Assembly: GCA_960531495.1 (NCBI GenBank)
Contig: OY482851.1
Coordinates: forward strand, 22,420,533 to 22,484,532
Direction of reading: 5' to 3'
DNA from: Zeus faber
Lineage: Eukaryota; Chordata; Actinopteri; Zeiformes; Zeidae
Length of the DNA stretch: 64,000 bases
Positions within the stretch are counted from its first letter, which is position 1; each line of letters begins with the position of its first letter. The position numbers were made by a program, and so were the translations under genes. Below, one piece after another: positions 35,366 to 50,500 of this stretch. The notes under the pieces were generated by a model that worked only from the letters and a program-made list of their open reading frames with translations, was not told the origin of the DNA and did not search any database.

Positions 35366-38300
35366 AAAGTATTTGTTCCGTATTCCATTTCAGAAGAGGA
35401 TCTTGTCTCTGCATTGGCCCAGCAGGGTTGCCGACCACGGATCAGTATTCCTTTCAGGCATTGCGAAGCCTTTGATTTCCGTGATGGATCCTGGTTGTTC
35501 GCTGCCTAATGCAAAATGAGCAGCTCTCCAAGGAATTCCAGTCAAAGATCTGCTCGAAAAAATATGGGTAGAGCGAGGGTAGTGTGTATCAACGTAGAAC
35601 ATTTTTTAAAGAGCGCCATCTCTCTCAGTCAATATCTCCACGCCGGCTCTCGTGGAGTCAAAAGGAATAAAAACCCGAGAGGCATTGAACAAAGGCAATC
35701 GGCATGTGTGGAATGCCGCCCCTAGACCTCAACACTTCAATTCACTTAAACAATTTGATGACTAGGTGACTCATGACGTGGTGACGAGACCAGGTCCCAG
35801 CTCATTGTCTCGATTACGAGACAGTAACGCAATATTGCAACAGGGAGAGCAATTCTTCTGCGCCTGTCATGTTCAGACAAGCCCATACTCGAACAGTGAG
35901 TGAGCTATGATCTGATAAGTGGTTGGGAGACAGACACTTCAGGTCAGTGCTACTTCATTAGAAAGGGACTGTTTCCTTCTTAAACAACATAATAGCCCCA
36001 GTCACCATAATCGCCGTTGACTCATGGTCGAATCAGAGCCGGTGACTGAACGACCTCAGAGATTGACTCAAGTAAGCTGTCGTGAACGCACTGCAAATAC
36101 GGCTGTGATGGCGGCGAATTGGGCCGCTGGGTCGGGCGATGACTTTTACGTGACTGGCGACGGTCAAGACGCAGCCCCTCCCTCTAGACTCCCGTCTTGT
36201 CCGCTTGTTTTCCTCCCTTTTTCTCCTCTTGACTTCTTCGGTCCAGCTTGGACACCGCTGCTGGACTGTCAAGCCTCCCATACTGCATCACCTGGCCCCG
36301 CAGCGCCTTTGATGTATTATTCATGAAGAGGCAGCCCCTCTGAACACAAGGGGCTTATATGGGGGCGGCGAGGGTCCGGATATGTTTAAGAGTGTGCGCA
36401 TGTGGGTGTTTTTTGCGGGTTGATTTTTGTGTGTGTCTCTGTGTACGCGTGTGTGTCGGCTGGAGAGAACAGCGATATCGAAGCTTGTTCCCGTCATCCC
36501 AAACCCCCCAGCCTCACCAACAACTCCACCAACATTCCGAACAAAAAGCAATACCGATTGAATGCAAAACAAACCTGTCTGTTGAATAATTGAGGATCTC
36601 AGGCCAGAGAAGCTTCCAAATTAGCATACAAGCCTTATGGACCCAATCTGTACCGCAGCCAGGCCACCATTCCCTGGAATTTTGTATTCCACAGAAGGCA
36701 TTGGTTTCTGCTTTGCAGTGTCCTTTCTTGCGCCACATGGCTCAAATAAAGGGAGGAATGAAGCATGCGCAGATCACCGGTCACAATGCATTGTTGTCTG
36801 CAGGAATCAGCAGGAATACTTGATGATTTTTTCGTCGCAAGGATTCCGATCATAAGCATCACTCCGTGGCTCACAGGAGTGGAAGCTGGTGGATTATTTT
36901 TTTAATCAGTAAGGCAGGGCTTGACGACACACCCCTACTACAGTTGAAAAGCCCCACCATCATGTTTACACTACCTGTAGCTAGTGTACACGTGTATAAT
37001 CTACATCCATGCGGGTCTCCCAGGATATTTCACTAAATCAATTGCTTAAAAAAACAAGTGTGTCCTTAATGAAAAAAATGCTGTCAGATGTAATGCAAGC
37101 ATGCAAAATGATTGGAAGAATACATAAAGGATATGCTTCAAGAGGCCCTGCTGGAGTCCCCTGCCTGCCTCTCCTTAGGTCTCTTTCTGGCTCCTGTTGG
37201 CCCTGGGCAGTAATCCCCAGCCCCCTGTGTGGGGCCATCCGCTCCCCCTGCTCTCATTAGTGCAGTGTTGGGGCCTGGGGAGCCTGCAGGCCTGGGGAGG
37301 CAGCCTGCTGCTCCCCTCCCACTCTGTCTTCCCTCTGCTAGAGTAATGAGCACATAATCAACCTGGCTCCCCGTCAGCAGCACACCAGAGAACCATGTGG
37401 GCTTCTGGCCCAGTGTGGGGGGTCAGGGCACAGTGGGGTGTTTCACTTTCTATCCCCCATACCCAAGATAGACTGTACCCAGTCATAGTGATTCCCATTG
37501 CACATCCAAGCGACCCTTTGGTCACAGATCACCAGATCCTGCCAGTTTACTTCTTCCAAAAGTTCACTCGAATAAAAGTTAACTATTTAACCTTCGATGA
37601 ACTTTACTGCCAACGACGTGTAAAAGATGACAAACAAGAAAAACAACATATTCGGTTGACGAGAAATTCAAACCTAATTCCGTCTCTAGCTCTTCACCTG
37701 CAAATTAAAGCGCTTCAGTCATTGCCATTCTGCATCGTTACTTATCCTGTTCAGACTGAAAAATTAATCATTAAGAACGGTGCCGAAGATGGCACCAATG
37801 GCCTGCCTCATCTCCTGCATTGATGTTAAGTAACCTTTACAACACAGAAGAACTTAAAATTGGGACATTCTAAGAACAAGTCTGGCCTATGCTGATGACA
37901 TGGAATGAAGCATACAGTATAAAATCACACACCTGAATATAGCAATTTCTGTAGATAATAGCCAAAATAATTATCAGCACAAGCGTTTGGATGAGAGGGA
38001 AATCTGATGGAAGAGACTCTTTGAACACTGTACACAATAAAGCCAAATAAAATGTAAAATAAAAGCTTAAAAAAAAATAAAAATAGCCAATTACAAAAAC
38101 TCCCTCCCATTCAACCTTTTTCGCTCATAATCTACAATTCCTGTCTATTGACTTTCCGAGTTCAATTATGTTCAATAGATATAAAGGTCAAACAAATCAA
38201 GATGAGAAGCCAACTCAGCCTCTTGTCAAGTAAGTCCTGAAGCTGGTACCCGCTAGTACAGAGTGGAAACAATCCCAGCTTAGACCTCAAGCCCCTCTGT

Positions 38301-41300
38301 CAAGCCCTAAATGCTCTTTCATTTCCTCCTAATTCAATCGCTGTTACCCCAACCCTTGTGGAGTTTTGTTTTCTGCCCCGCAACAGACACTTGTGCATTG
38401 TATAATTTTAAACATTGAGTAAATAAATTACAATCAGTTGGCCGGTACAAGACACTGCACAGCGGCTCCTGTGTCCCGTCGACAAACCGCCCATGCTCAG
38501 ACGGAGTCACTCAGAGGTCAGCACTTATTGTGATAAAATATCTTTAATGGGCTTCCAATTGAGACTGAAGTCAGACACAGGCTCGCTCTCCGTTTCCCCT
38601 GGGCAAACTCTGCCCCCTTCACAACAGCTTCCCATTGACGGAGCTCAATGAGGACTTTGTGGTATGCGCGATTATCACGCTCATGAGGTCCGATGCGTCC
38701 ACCGCAAACTCACCAGGCCTGTCTGGCCAGGATACGCAGGGTCAGGGGTTGACACTGGTTATTTACCCAGAGAGATGTGTTTGGTTGCTTTTCTCTCTCT
38801 CTCTCTCTCTGGCAATAATGAAACACCACTTCCTTGACAACAGATCCCTCTGATATGACCGTGTCGCTGATAAGCGCGATGCTTATCCCAACGTCGATCT
38901 GGGCTGTTGTTTAGGTGACACTCCCAAACGTAAGCCTGCCCCCCTTCCAACCAAACCGTACGCCAAAACAGGTCCGCTGAGGTCCCGCATTGTCTCGGCA
39001 GACTAAGACGCGATGATGACTAGTTCTCACTTCTCACCTGTGTGGGAAAAACTCTGAATGGCAAGGTGGTTCAAACTTGAGCGATTTATGGTGCACTGAA
39101 TTATTGCGGTACGGACAGACAGGGCGCCTGTTCAGCCGCTGGGTTGTGTGTAACGTGAGACGCCACGGGGCGGGTGGTGGGGGCTGCTGTAAACCGATGG
39201 GCGGAAGGGACGGAAGTGTTAGTGTCTACTTACTAAATGTCCCGGGGTTGGGGAGCGGGAGTCTTTGAGTCCTGCAGATCCAGGGACGTCCAAAAGAGGC
39301 CATTTCATATGGAGGTACTGTGGATGAGAAAGAACGCAGGGGAGAACGGTGAGTTTGCGCGGGGGTGGCAAAGAAACGCAGGCGAAATGAACAGTCAAAA
39401 CAACAATAAATCAGAACGCTCGCCTTCAGGGTGGCCGTTCAACGCACGCACACTAAAGAGCGTGTCCCGGTCCGCCCCGAGAGAAACACTATGTCTTAAC
39501 GTGACCCGGAGGGGGGGGGGCTGCGTGATGTTCCGCCTCTTCCTCCCACACGGGCTCATCGTGCGAGACGGAGCCATAACTTCCACAGACACCTGTAACC
39601 TGCATGAGACACATGCTACTGCCAGATTCAGACAGTGTGATCTGTCACGGAAACAGGGGGGGCGGGCGGGGTTGGGTGGGCGGGGGTGTGTGAACACAAC
39701 AGACTAGTGGATGACTGTGAAATTGCCGTTTGTCAAGGGGGAACAAGAGCCCAGCTGTGAGCGTCCATTGCTGAGTGGGTAGGAAGAGACAGCTGGAAGG
39801 AAGCCCCATCCAACGCAGTGGAAGGCCGGGCCGGGGAATATACGCTTACCACTGTCTATTCTTCTCAATCGCTTTGGCCTCATGACCCCCCCCCGCCCAA
39901 ACCAAACGTAATCGCACACTCTGCCACCTTTTCTATCGCGCCGCTATCAAAGCCCTCATGAGTTGGTTGCCCTATGAGTGTTTTCCCCTCTCCTCCTTGA
40001 GTTCCCCAAACAATTATCGCGACGCCGCTTCCTACGCCGACCGAGCACGGAATGTATTTTAAATGAAGGTTGTTGCAATTTCCTGCTCGGTAATGTTTCC
40101 TTTCTCTTTCATCCAGTGAATATAGCACAGAGCCGGAGCTCCTAAAGCATCCCGGCTCAACCATCTGGCTTATGAATCAGTTTGAATACCGGATACGGCA
40201 GATTGTCATGCATGTGGATTTTCTCCCGAGCGCAATTACAAATTAATTAAAGGGGTTTATATTCTCGAGCTTATGTTTTAAACTTATGCAATGGCATGTA
40301 CATAGGCTCATGGATAATCGTTTACGTTGCCTTTCAGGGCATGATGACGTGCACTATTGTATTTGCAGCATTTGCAGCATACGGTTACACCATCTCAATA
40401 GGCACTGACCAGAGTTGAACAGAGAGTCTAACATAGGATAAGATTGGTCACCTACAATTAGTGACTGAATTACTATGGGTTGACAGTAAAATCACAAAAA
40501 AGTCTGTGATAAGTTTTTCTTTTTCAAAAAGGTAACTAGGCGTCTCGATTCGCTGGGAGTCATGCATTCAGGTTCTGATTTTCAGCTTCATTCATCACGT
40601 TGTAAAGGATTTGTAGGGAGGAAGGAAGCTTGGACGTCTGTGGGTTAAAAATGGAAAAGACATTATAGCAGGAGGGGGAAAGGGAGAGAAGGGAAAAAAA
40701 CATTTTCAGGAATGAGTTTGTCGGAGCAGGCAGAGGGTATTGTTTCCTGACAGCTGGGGTCCAACGGAGCACTGAGGGAAGGGGGGGGACCCCTTTTTCC
40801 CCTTCGAAAAAAAAAAGGGGGGGGGGATTCTTGGAGTTGACATCAGCCCTCTTCATTTTCACCATACAGCTCAAGGCTGAATCGTAGGTTTCAACTAATG
40901 GGCCCACGTCCATACAACTGTCAGGAGGCAGTTGCTTTTAGAGGCTGCGAGCTCCCTATTGAAACTTTACTTTGCTGTGTGCATGGTGCCTAATGAATGC
41001 TGCTCTCTGGAGAGAAAACCCAAAACAATGCAGTTTTCTCTGTCTAATCTATGTCAATCATGAGTCCTTCCACAAATGAAACAGGCGCTATTGTGAGCAT
41101 TTGGTCTGGTCTCGCCATGCCCATCCCAACTCTCCCACCAGATCCGTCCCTTATTTGACAGCTACTGCCAGGATTGGGGAACATGGCCCCAGGCACTTTT
41201 TTATTCTAAGTGTCGTCTCTTTTTAATTGCCAGTGTGCCCTATAGAGCCACTGCTCAGGATCCTATGAAACATCCATCCAGGTAAATGCCAACCCCACAC

Positions 41301-44300
41301 CTTCCTACAGTAGAGAATACAGTAGGACCCACTAACTTCTCAGAAGGAAAGGTGTTTAATTCAGAGTATTCTTTCGAGAAGCAAAAACTAGGAAACCATT
41401 GCTCAGTATGGAACAATTATATCTGCATTGGTGACCAACATAAATGAAGATACAAGAAAATAAAATGGACAGAAACACAAAATTAATAGAGAAACCTGTA
41501 CCAGCACTCTGCCATCACTGCTCACACCACTCGGTAAAATCATAAAAACGTATGAATATTTCCAATGGCTAACCAGTGGTTGAATAAAATGTTTGCGATT
41601 GACAATTATAATTTGGAACTGCGGGACATCAATAAATGCATCGCAGATGCCCTATTTCTAATGAAAGAAAAATTTGAACAAATACATGGTTTAGGCCCAT
41701 AAGCGATGCTTATTTCCGCATGGGAACTGGAAGCTCTGAGAGTCGGACAGAATACTGAGAGAATTGTGGATTTCTTGCAAAGTTTAGCCACTCGCTGATC
41801 CATTTTCATTGCTCTCTAATTGTCTTCCAGCCTCCCATCGCTGCCTCCAACAACTCAGAATAGACATCAGTAGAATGTGCTACTTTTAAGGACCCAGATG
41901 CGACAAAGGTGGCAATGATGCCACAGAAATTTTCCAAAAAGCCAAGTCGGAGCCCTTTGGTTTTTTGAACAGAGAGAATACAACATACGCTCTGGGGTAA
42001 GTGGCCTGCCAGAGCTGTGTTCTAATTGTTACACTGCTCTCACACAGCTGAGGAAAAGCAGGCCAAGAGTCTTTGTCATCTCTGAAGTGTGCGGTGCCAT
42101 ACCGCAGGCCAACATCAGAGCACGAAGAGACAGATGTCTGGACATTTGCTGTCAAACTAAGTCAGGGCCTGCCAAAGGGAGAGGAAATATCCCAAACTTT
42201 AGCAACTATCTGCCTACTTCACAGCATTTTTTATAGCATTTTGGAAGATTGCGGAATTTATTTTAGCACGGGCAAAATTGCAGAACAGTTGTTTTTTTTT
42301 ACAAATTTTACAGTAGTACTAAATTTATTACAAGAATTATCCCAAATTATTTTTTTTACGTTTATTAAATAAATTGTAATTCTTTCCTAAATATAACAGA
42401 GGCTTTTTTTTAAGAAAATACTTCCAAATAAACATCAGGATTATGTATTAGAGAGCGCCACTTGAGCCAAAACAATATGACCAAACAAAGAGACTGACAC
42501 ATAAGCCTGTGGATCAGACAAGGCCTAAGCTTTGTGCGATGCACCCCCCCCCCCCTCCTCCTGAATAGTGGTGCTGCAGGAATGCCTCCACGGATTGCTC
42601 CAGCAGATAATGTCAATCACCTACTGTGTGGAGAACCCCACCCCATTGTTTTCCTTTACCCCCCAACAGAAAACAAATGGGCCACACAGCTTGCTGTTTG
42701 GCTGAGGTGTTAATTACACTCCTCTGCCCATATGAACAGCAACTCCAGACAATGGCCCCGACGGGCCCCGACAAAACGGTCCCTCCCAGGTTTGCTCTGC
42801 TGATATCACCTGCTCATGCGGGGCCATTGACACCTCGACAAGATCTATGCATGAAAAACAATCAGAGCTTTCAGGGAAAAGACAATTGGTTAAGTAGCCC
42901 CGGCCTTGTCTCTGAGTTTGCATTAAGACCCATTGTTTGCCGACATTAGAGGCAATTATATTGACAATTCTTAAGCAAACCTCAACATTCATTGTGCTAA
43001 TTAGGGTCTAATTGATGGGGAAACGACAAGCCGCTCAGCTGGTCAGACATGCATGGCCGCTGTGGGGCCATTGCGGCATTTCTAAATAAGCAAAGTCCCA
43101 CTATCCAGCCCGCTAAGAAGTGGATTACTGACAGAGGAAGTAGTAAATGCAAACAAACTCCTGTAACCAAAGGAAGACACAATGCAGGAGTGAAGAGAAA
43201 ACAATGGACAAATACTTTCCTGATAACATAATTCGTGGGAAAGATAATGCCACCCGTTATTTACATCTTGCAACAAAAAAAACCCAAAAAACATTGGTGC
43301 TTATTCAACATGTGTTCTGTCTGCCAGTGGGCTGGAGGAGTATAATAGAATATCAAGAACAATGATATTAAAGCAAAGTCATGAGTAGAGATCCTGTTGA
43401 ACCACACAGGCACTTGTACAACCGGCAGAAGTACTTTTACGCTTTCATATCTGTAGACTCCCCGAAAAACTTCCCGATTGACTTGGACTCGAATTGACTT
43501 GGACTTGGGTTTTATATTAAATGAACCACAAGGAACCTGTGGTCCTGCAGTTGCGTTAGCCTTCTGCTAATAGCTACTATATTTGAAGTGTCCATTAGTC
43601 CCCAGAGGAGTGAAGTTAAGTGACTATGACAGGGGCACTCCCTCCACTCGCTGGACCTCTATTGTGACCTGGTCGGTCCCTCTGCACCCTTATTCACAGC
43701 CAGTAAAAACTGGGTCAAAGGTCAGGCATCCAGAGTGCAGTGGTTTCCATGGCAACTTGGCCTATTAAGGCCAGGCTCATTGGCCTCTTAACATGTTCTC
43801 GTACACAAAAGAACTATTAGAGCAAAGAGGCAGCGAGGAGACTACGGGAGGAGGCGGCGCGAGGGAGGTCTTAAAAAGTGCCCTGGTCAGATTCTCGACC
43901 GGTTACCCTCCACGGCCGCCTGTTCCACGTCCACGTCCACGAAACCCCATTCGGTGCAGTACTGATATAAGCCACGGTCAGGAAACTCCACATCGAATGA
44001 TGAGAATTCTGGTGAATTTTGCCGACATTGTTTTTAGAGAGGTCAACGTGGGAACTGCAGTTAATATAACTACTTCACTAAAACGGACTCCATTCAACAC
44101 AATGAGCTCTGGTGTCAGGTGACCGCCCCTGCCGCAGGCATATCCCAAACAGTACAAATTTGATCGGTAAACTCTAGCTATTAAATGTACTATTGTTGCA
44201 GGACTGAATTGACACAAACACACTACCATATGGATTAACCGGCTAATTACACCCACGTCACACTCTTTCTTTCAGCGTTTTGTTTTTTTTCCCCAGGAGG

Positions 44301-45435
44301 TGAGTTGCGATTTCGGTGAAAGTAACATTACGCGCGCACCTTCGCAGCTCGAGCAATTATTTGGTTCAAAGTTTTTTCTCTTCTCTGCCCGCCTGACGCG
44401 ATCCTGAGTTATTGCTTCCTGTGTTTCGGAGCCGCCGAGTGTTGCACTCCAGCTGATATGTGTTTCGCGATGAAGCGGCCCATTGTTCCCCTTCTATCTC
44501 ACATCGTTTAAGGCGGTTTAATAAGACGCAGCTCACCAAAAAAGCGCCCCGATTCGGCGCAACGCAGGTAAAAGTTAAGAATAACCGGGCGATTGTTAGC
44601 GCCGAATACCGCGGCAAGTCAAATAAAACCCACTGTATAATTAGACCCACAAGATAATAATCAGGTATTTGCTCATAAAGACAAATAGCAGGCAGCAGCA
44701 CTCAGCACTAAGTCAATTAGGTGGAGTCAGTTATGTGGTTTCCCATAGCGAGGAGATCTGCTTCCAATTGTTTTCCTCCGGCTACTCCCCCTGCAAGTCA
44801 GTGTCAGTGTGATCTTGTGTCAAGCCATACTGCAACAGCTAATGTCACCGAGATGCTGTCTGCCGGCCTCGTATCCTTTGGCATTGTTTGTCCAGTTGTG
44901 CAGGAACACAACTTTTTATTGTTCGGGGAGCAGCCGGGTCTCATTGAAACGCATGGCCGTAAACCTCGGTATAATTAACTCCAGGGCATGTGGTGGTTGG
45001 CGGGGGTTGGCTAAATGTTTACAGTAAAGCTCAACATAGAAATCAAACTTGTGTGTGTGTGTGTGTGCGTGCATGTGTGCGTGCGTGTGTTTGTGTATAC
45101 ACGTCTACGTAAGTGACACACCAGCGAGACCTCCATTTTTCATTTATGACCAAACACAAATTGACTGGAGACAGCATGGGTTACCAATATAATGCGGGGG
45201 TGCTGGCTGCCAAGGCAGTTAGGAGGTATTAAGTCCATGATGCACACTCACACTCAACAGGGCAAATACCAGCACACTGCCATCACTGCTCACCTCTCGG
45301 TAAAATCATAAAAATAAGCTTGTATTTTCCCCCCAGAAAGTGCAGATAAATATTTACCTCCCAAGAATAAATTTGAACTAAAACAAAACTATGCCTGCCA
45401 GAAGAACCTTTTTTTGACAACAAACCATATCTATA

Positions 45436-45468
<33 letters not shown>

Positions 45469-47450
45469 AACTTCTCAAGCCCTTAAGCTGACAGAGGCAG
45501 GAGGCCACGGCGCATATTGCAGGAGGAAAAATCTAGGGTGGGCATCGGGTGGGTGTTGGGGAGAAGTAGAGAGAAAAAGGGCCTAAATTAAACACATTTG
45601 TTTCTGCTCTCACATACCACAAGTCTTATGAAAACAGAGGGCTGATTGTATTCACTCTGCAAGTACCCACCCCCACCCCCACACCACCACTTCGCTGCCT
45701 CCACACCCCTCCCTGCGCCACCCAGGTCCACCCCCGTCCTGAGTAGCGCGCACCCCCCCCCCCACACACACTTTTAAACACACACACACACACACACACA
45801 CGTAGACACACACACACACACGCACACACAGCTGCCTGCCGACGCCTCCTGTGTTTGCTCTGAGAGCAGGCACAAATCTCTGGGCCCGGTCTGACATCCC
45901 TATCACCCCATCGCCCTATCGCCCTACCTCAGCTCAGTCCACTCTGCCTTTCCACTCCTCTCCTCTTCTCTCCTCTTCTCAAACACACACTTTCACACGT
46001 CCGCCACCCTACACTATTGTAGCCTGTGGCTCTTCTACAAAATGTTTTTTTAATAAATAAATACAATTTAATTAAATACAGAACGCCACTGCAGCAAATG
46101 ACAAAAAGATAAATTGCACACGTTGAGCCAATTAAAAAAAGTTACTTAAAAAAACCAAAATAAAATTCTGCATACTTTACAATAAACAAGTCCTCTATGA
46201 GGGGATAATGTTTGTTACATCGAATAGGTTGAAGCACTTCCATTCCTCCTCAACATTTCCCACATCTAAACTTTAAAACAGTCAAAAATCTATTTCTTAC
46301 ACAAGATTTTAATAATCATGCTGTGTGAGGTAATTACCAACTGCTGAGTAGAAGCATAATACAAGGGACAACTGGAAAGAGTGGTATTCCACTGTATTTT
46401 ACACATGCTTTTGGCAAACTCAAGGAACTGCAGGGAAGCATGAGCCATTTTCACCTGACGTTTTTAAAGTTATTTAGTCATCCAAATGACCAGCCTTTAT
46501 TTTATTTTTATCTCGCTGTGTCACTGGCAAAGGAGAATTAAATCATGGAGTCATCTATGTTTCTTTTTTTTTTTCCTTCCCATTGTTGTGCGTGTGTGTT
46601 TTTGTAAGAAAGCCTTTCAAGGCCCAAGTTTTTCCCTTTACAATCACAGATTTTCAATTATTTCCAAGGACCGAACTGCCTTTAGAGGGGATACAAAGCG
46701 AGAAGAGGATGGGTCATGGGGGTCCACTACCTCTTCAAGGTTCATCAGCTCCCGTCAAAGCGAGGGAGCAAGTCGGACAATGAAGCAGAAAGAAAACTGC
46801 AACGAAACTTTTACCTTCCTAAGAACATGACCTCTATGTCAATTTAAAAAAATAAAAATAAATAATGGCAGGAGATTGTGGAAAAGGAGTGGTTAGTTGC
46901 GTTGGCTTTTCAATCAATTATATTATATAATTGTTATATAAAATACTTTATTTTTTTTAAATGGGGAAAAAAAGGCCTGACTGGGATTAATTACGCTGGT
47001 GTTAACTCATGACTAGTCATGATAAACAATTTGTTCCTTTGCAGGTTTTACTATCTCTCTGCTCAATACATTATTATGAGAATGGAAAGGTGATTATAAT
47101 CAGGGCTGCGGCAAATATCAGATTCCTAGAAACAGAGGTTTAAGAGAGGCCCTGACCAATTACACGGTATTCAGGAATGCAGGTCCTGAACCACACTAAC
47201 AGAGGGCCGAAGACAAATACTCATGCACAGCTACCCAATACTCAATATTAAAATACGGCCTAAACTAAGTGGCAGAGGACAACAAAAGTTTACTAAGGGT
47301 ATCGAAACGTTGATCTCGCATGTATAGCCGTCCCTGTGAACCCACATGTGTGCAACAATGCAACAAACGTATGCTGATTTCAAACTGCACACTTCTGCAA
47401 ACAATTAGTGATGACTCAAGAACTGTAAGCTGTGTCAGAGGGAGAGAGAG

Positions 47451-47509
<59 letters not shown>

Positions 47510-50500
47510 GGGAGAGAGAGGGGGACATTGTGAAGGAAAGAAGGAGGAGTGGCTGGAGAAAGGGAGAGGGGAGCTGTGCACAATTACAGCAGGGATTTAT
47601 GGCCTGAGAAACAATTTATAAATCACAGCGCCTGAGCTAATGTGCTCCAGATTGTTCTCCATGCAGCTGCAATTTTGGTCTGCGTGAAACGGCATAATAA
47701 ACCTGGCTGGAAGACATGTTTGGGTGGTGGTCGGGCGGAGAGAAGTTAAGGCCGTGGGTGGGGGCGGTGAAGGGTGAGGCCCACGCTCACAAACTGTTGA
47801 AGGTACTTTGGGACAAAGAGATTGAGAACTTTTGGTCTAACTTTACAGCTATCATTTGAAAAGTGATGCAAAAAACACCAATGAACTGATGTCAATTTAA
47901 TTCAAGGTCGAGATAAATAATAAAAAGTAGGGAAAACGTTGTTAAAAGTAGTGGGAAAGCAATTCCTCACGTTAACAGCAGGATCCTGCTCAAGACTGAA
48001 GGCGCAAGGTATGAGCTCATTTTTTTCCACCTGATTGTGGAAACGATGAACTATGCCCTGATAATCACATCAGTGACAAAGCCTCGGCGAAAATGAATTT
48101 TAGATAGGTGATTATAATAAGAAAACAGCAATGTTGCAAATTGATCCCTTTGTTATCGCTGTAGGCTGGTGTGGAAGAAGGGATCGGATACGCTGAGAGA
48201 AGCCTGTGCTTTTGTGACCACTCAGCCAACTGGCCCTGAACCTTGACCTCTAACCCTTCACCCTGGGGGGCAAACAAAGCTCTGAGTGACATCTGAAACT
48301 AGACACTCTTTGGGGAGAGAGTGTCTGGACAGGACTCAAATGACCCATTAATTCTGCAGAAAAGATTTATGGCTTTTTGTTCTGCTGTGCGGGGCTCTTA
48401 ACGGGAGAGTCACACAGATCTGTCAAAAATAATCAAGGATCTCCCGTAATTAGTGGTCTAGGCTGAATTTCAACTTGTTTACTCGCCAATATTGGTATAT
48501 TGAGTAAATATAAACAAAAATGTTCCATAATGAACAACTTCACTTTGACAGCACCCAGCGGAGTTCCACATGTGAAGCGTCAGAATGTGTCAAAACCAAT
48601 TGCGACTGATTCCCACAACGTTGTTCATATTCATATACCCACCCTTTGAAGGACTCTAAGGAACAGATTACATACACAGGTTTGGCATTAGTATATTGTA
48701 AACAAAAACAGAGACAAAAGTTGATGGTAAATGTGCTGTGGTGAATGTGAGCCTTCGCTGCCAGAATGCTGAAAGCCACTGTAGTATTTAAATCAGGCAA
48801 GAACGGAGGAAGACTGGGCCAAGCATTCTGTAGCTCAGCTGTGAGGCTCTAAGCCGTTGCCCTAGGGTCTTTGTCCTGCCTTTCAGGACAAGTCTGAGGT
48901 AGTCAAAGACCCTATTCATGACCGACGCTCCCCCTGCCAACACACCCATACAGCCCCAGTCAAGTCAGCCGAGAGCTATAGAGCCTTCCCATTTCACACG
49001 AGAATCGGACCTGCCCCTAAAGCCTGCTTCAGGGATTTCCAATAGCCAACCCCTCAAGCCCATGTACAAATCAAACAAAAGGGCTCCTTGGCCTACTCCA
49101 TGTCATATAGGGCTGATTAGATCTTTTTTCCCCGATGTAACTACTCTGAATTTGATGCAAATAAGTCAGTCACATTTGTAAGGATTTGGTATCCAGCCAT
49201 GTAAATGGATGAGGGATTATGCCAGTGGAGCTGCCATCCAACCCTCCTACATCTATCTTCTATCCGATAGAGAACCCACCTGACACCGGTGGAACGAGGG
49301 AACTCTAAATGTTAAACTCATCGATGGCTGGTCAAAGTAGTGGTGTATGCTATGGCCAGTAAAGATTTGGACCTAGCTACAATGATATATCAAAATAAAA
49401 AAATAAAAACATTCGATAATACCATTTTAAGATGGGCAAAGAAAATGAGGTCAATACGTCTCTCACAGGTGGAGATCGCTAGTAAAACAAATTTTAGCCC
49501 GAGCAAAGCCAGATTTTTGGGTCAGATTCTGATCCCAATTTTGGAGGGTCCTAGCCCACCGATTAACAATGTTTTGACCAATATTTTGTCAATTTGAAAT
49601 CATATATTTTATCAGAGTTTCTATATTTCAGAACATCTAACTTATAAGCAAACAAATAAATAAAAATATACACACAAAGAACTTTTTGATATATAAAAAA
49701 ATTTAAAAGATGACATAAAATTGCATTTTTTCCCCCCGTGAGTTCCAGTGAGTGCATCATCACTTCCGAAACTAATTTGTTTTCCAAGTTTCCCTTGAAT
49801 ACAGCATCGCTTCCTGCTTGGAAAGCCGTTTCTAAACGTCTACAAATGATCGGATTTCAAATGCCTAGTCGGACTTCTGCACTTATTTCGTAAAGATTTC
49901 ACGTAAGAATTTGAGTAGCGTAAAACGGATAAATACAGGACAAATAATCAATGTTTTTTTGTGTATTATACTCAGTTTAAAATCGGCTGCATAACTGCTG
50001 TTTCCTGATGTGGTCAAAAAAATGCCCATTTATGGCCGATATATCTAAAAAGAACAAAAAAAGAAATTAAAGGAAAATCACAAAATAAATCCCCGAACTT
50101 TTTTTTCTCATTCATTATTGACAAACAGGATCCAATAGTCCAGATTGAGATAAGGAGGATACTCATTCAGATGACTAGGATCTTGGCTTTGGCTTTAATA
50201 AAATTGAACGCTCAGCAGAACATTGTGACTTCTTAACAAGCACAATCAATTTACACGGGTTACTTGAGGCAGCAAAGGCCGAACAGAGGCTAAGTTGTGA
50301 GCCGTGTCAGGAAGAGCACACTGCCATGAGAACAAACAGGCTTGAGAACTTTCAGTGGATGTTTTTTTCTCGGTTGGAATTCAATGAGCATTAGTCGTAT
50401 CGGGCAGCAAAATAATAATCGGTTAATACAAATAACATTATTGGACGTTATTGGTCGCGTACGCAGGTTTGGTGGCCCGTGCAGATGCAAGGAGTGGACT

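Noticed and set aside
48918-49181. 87-codon plus-strand frame beginning [14 protein letters not shown]
   Set aside because: Within tcf7l1 intron 3, with no family resemblance, no splice sites in phase, and length expected by chance.
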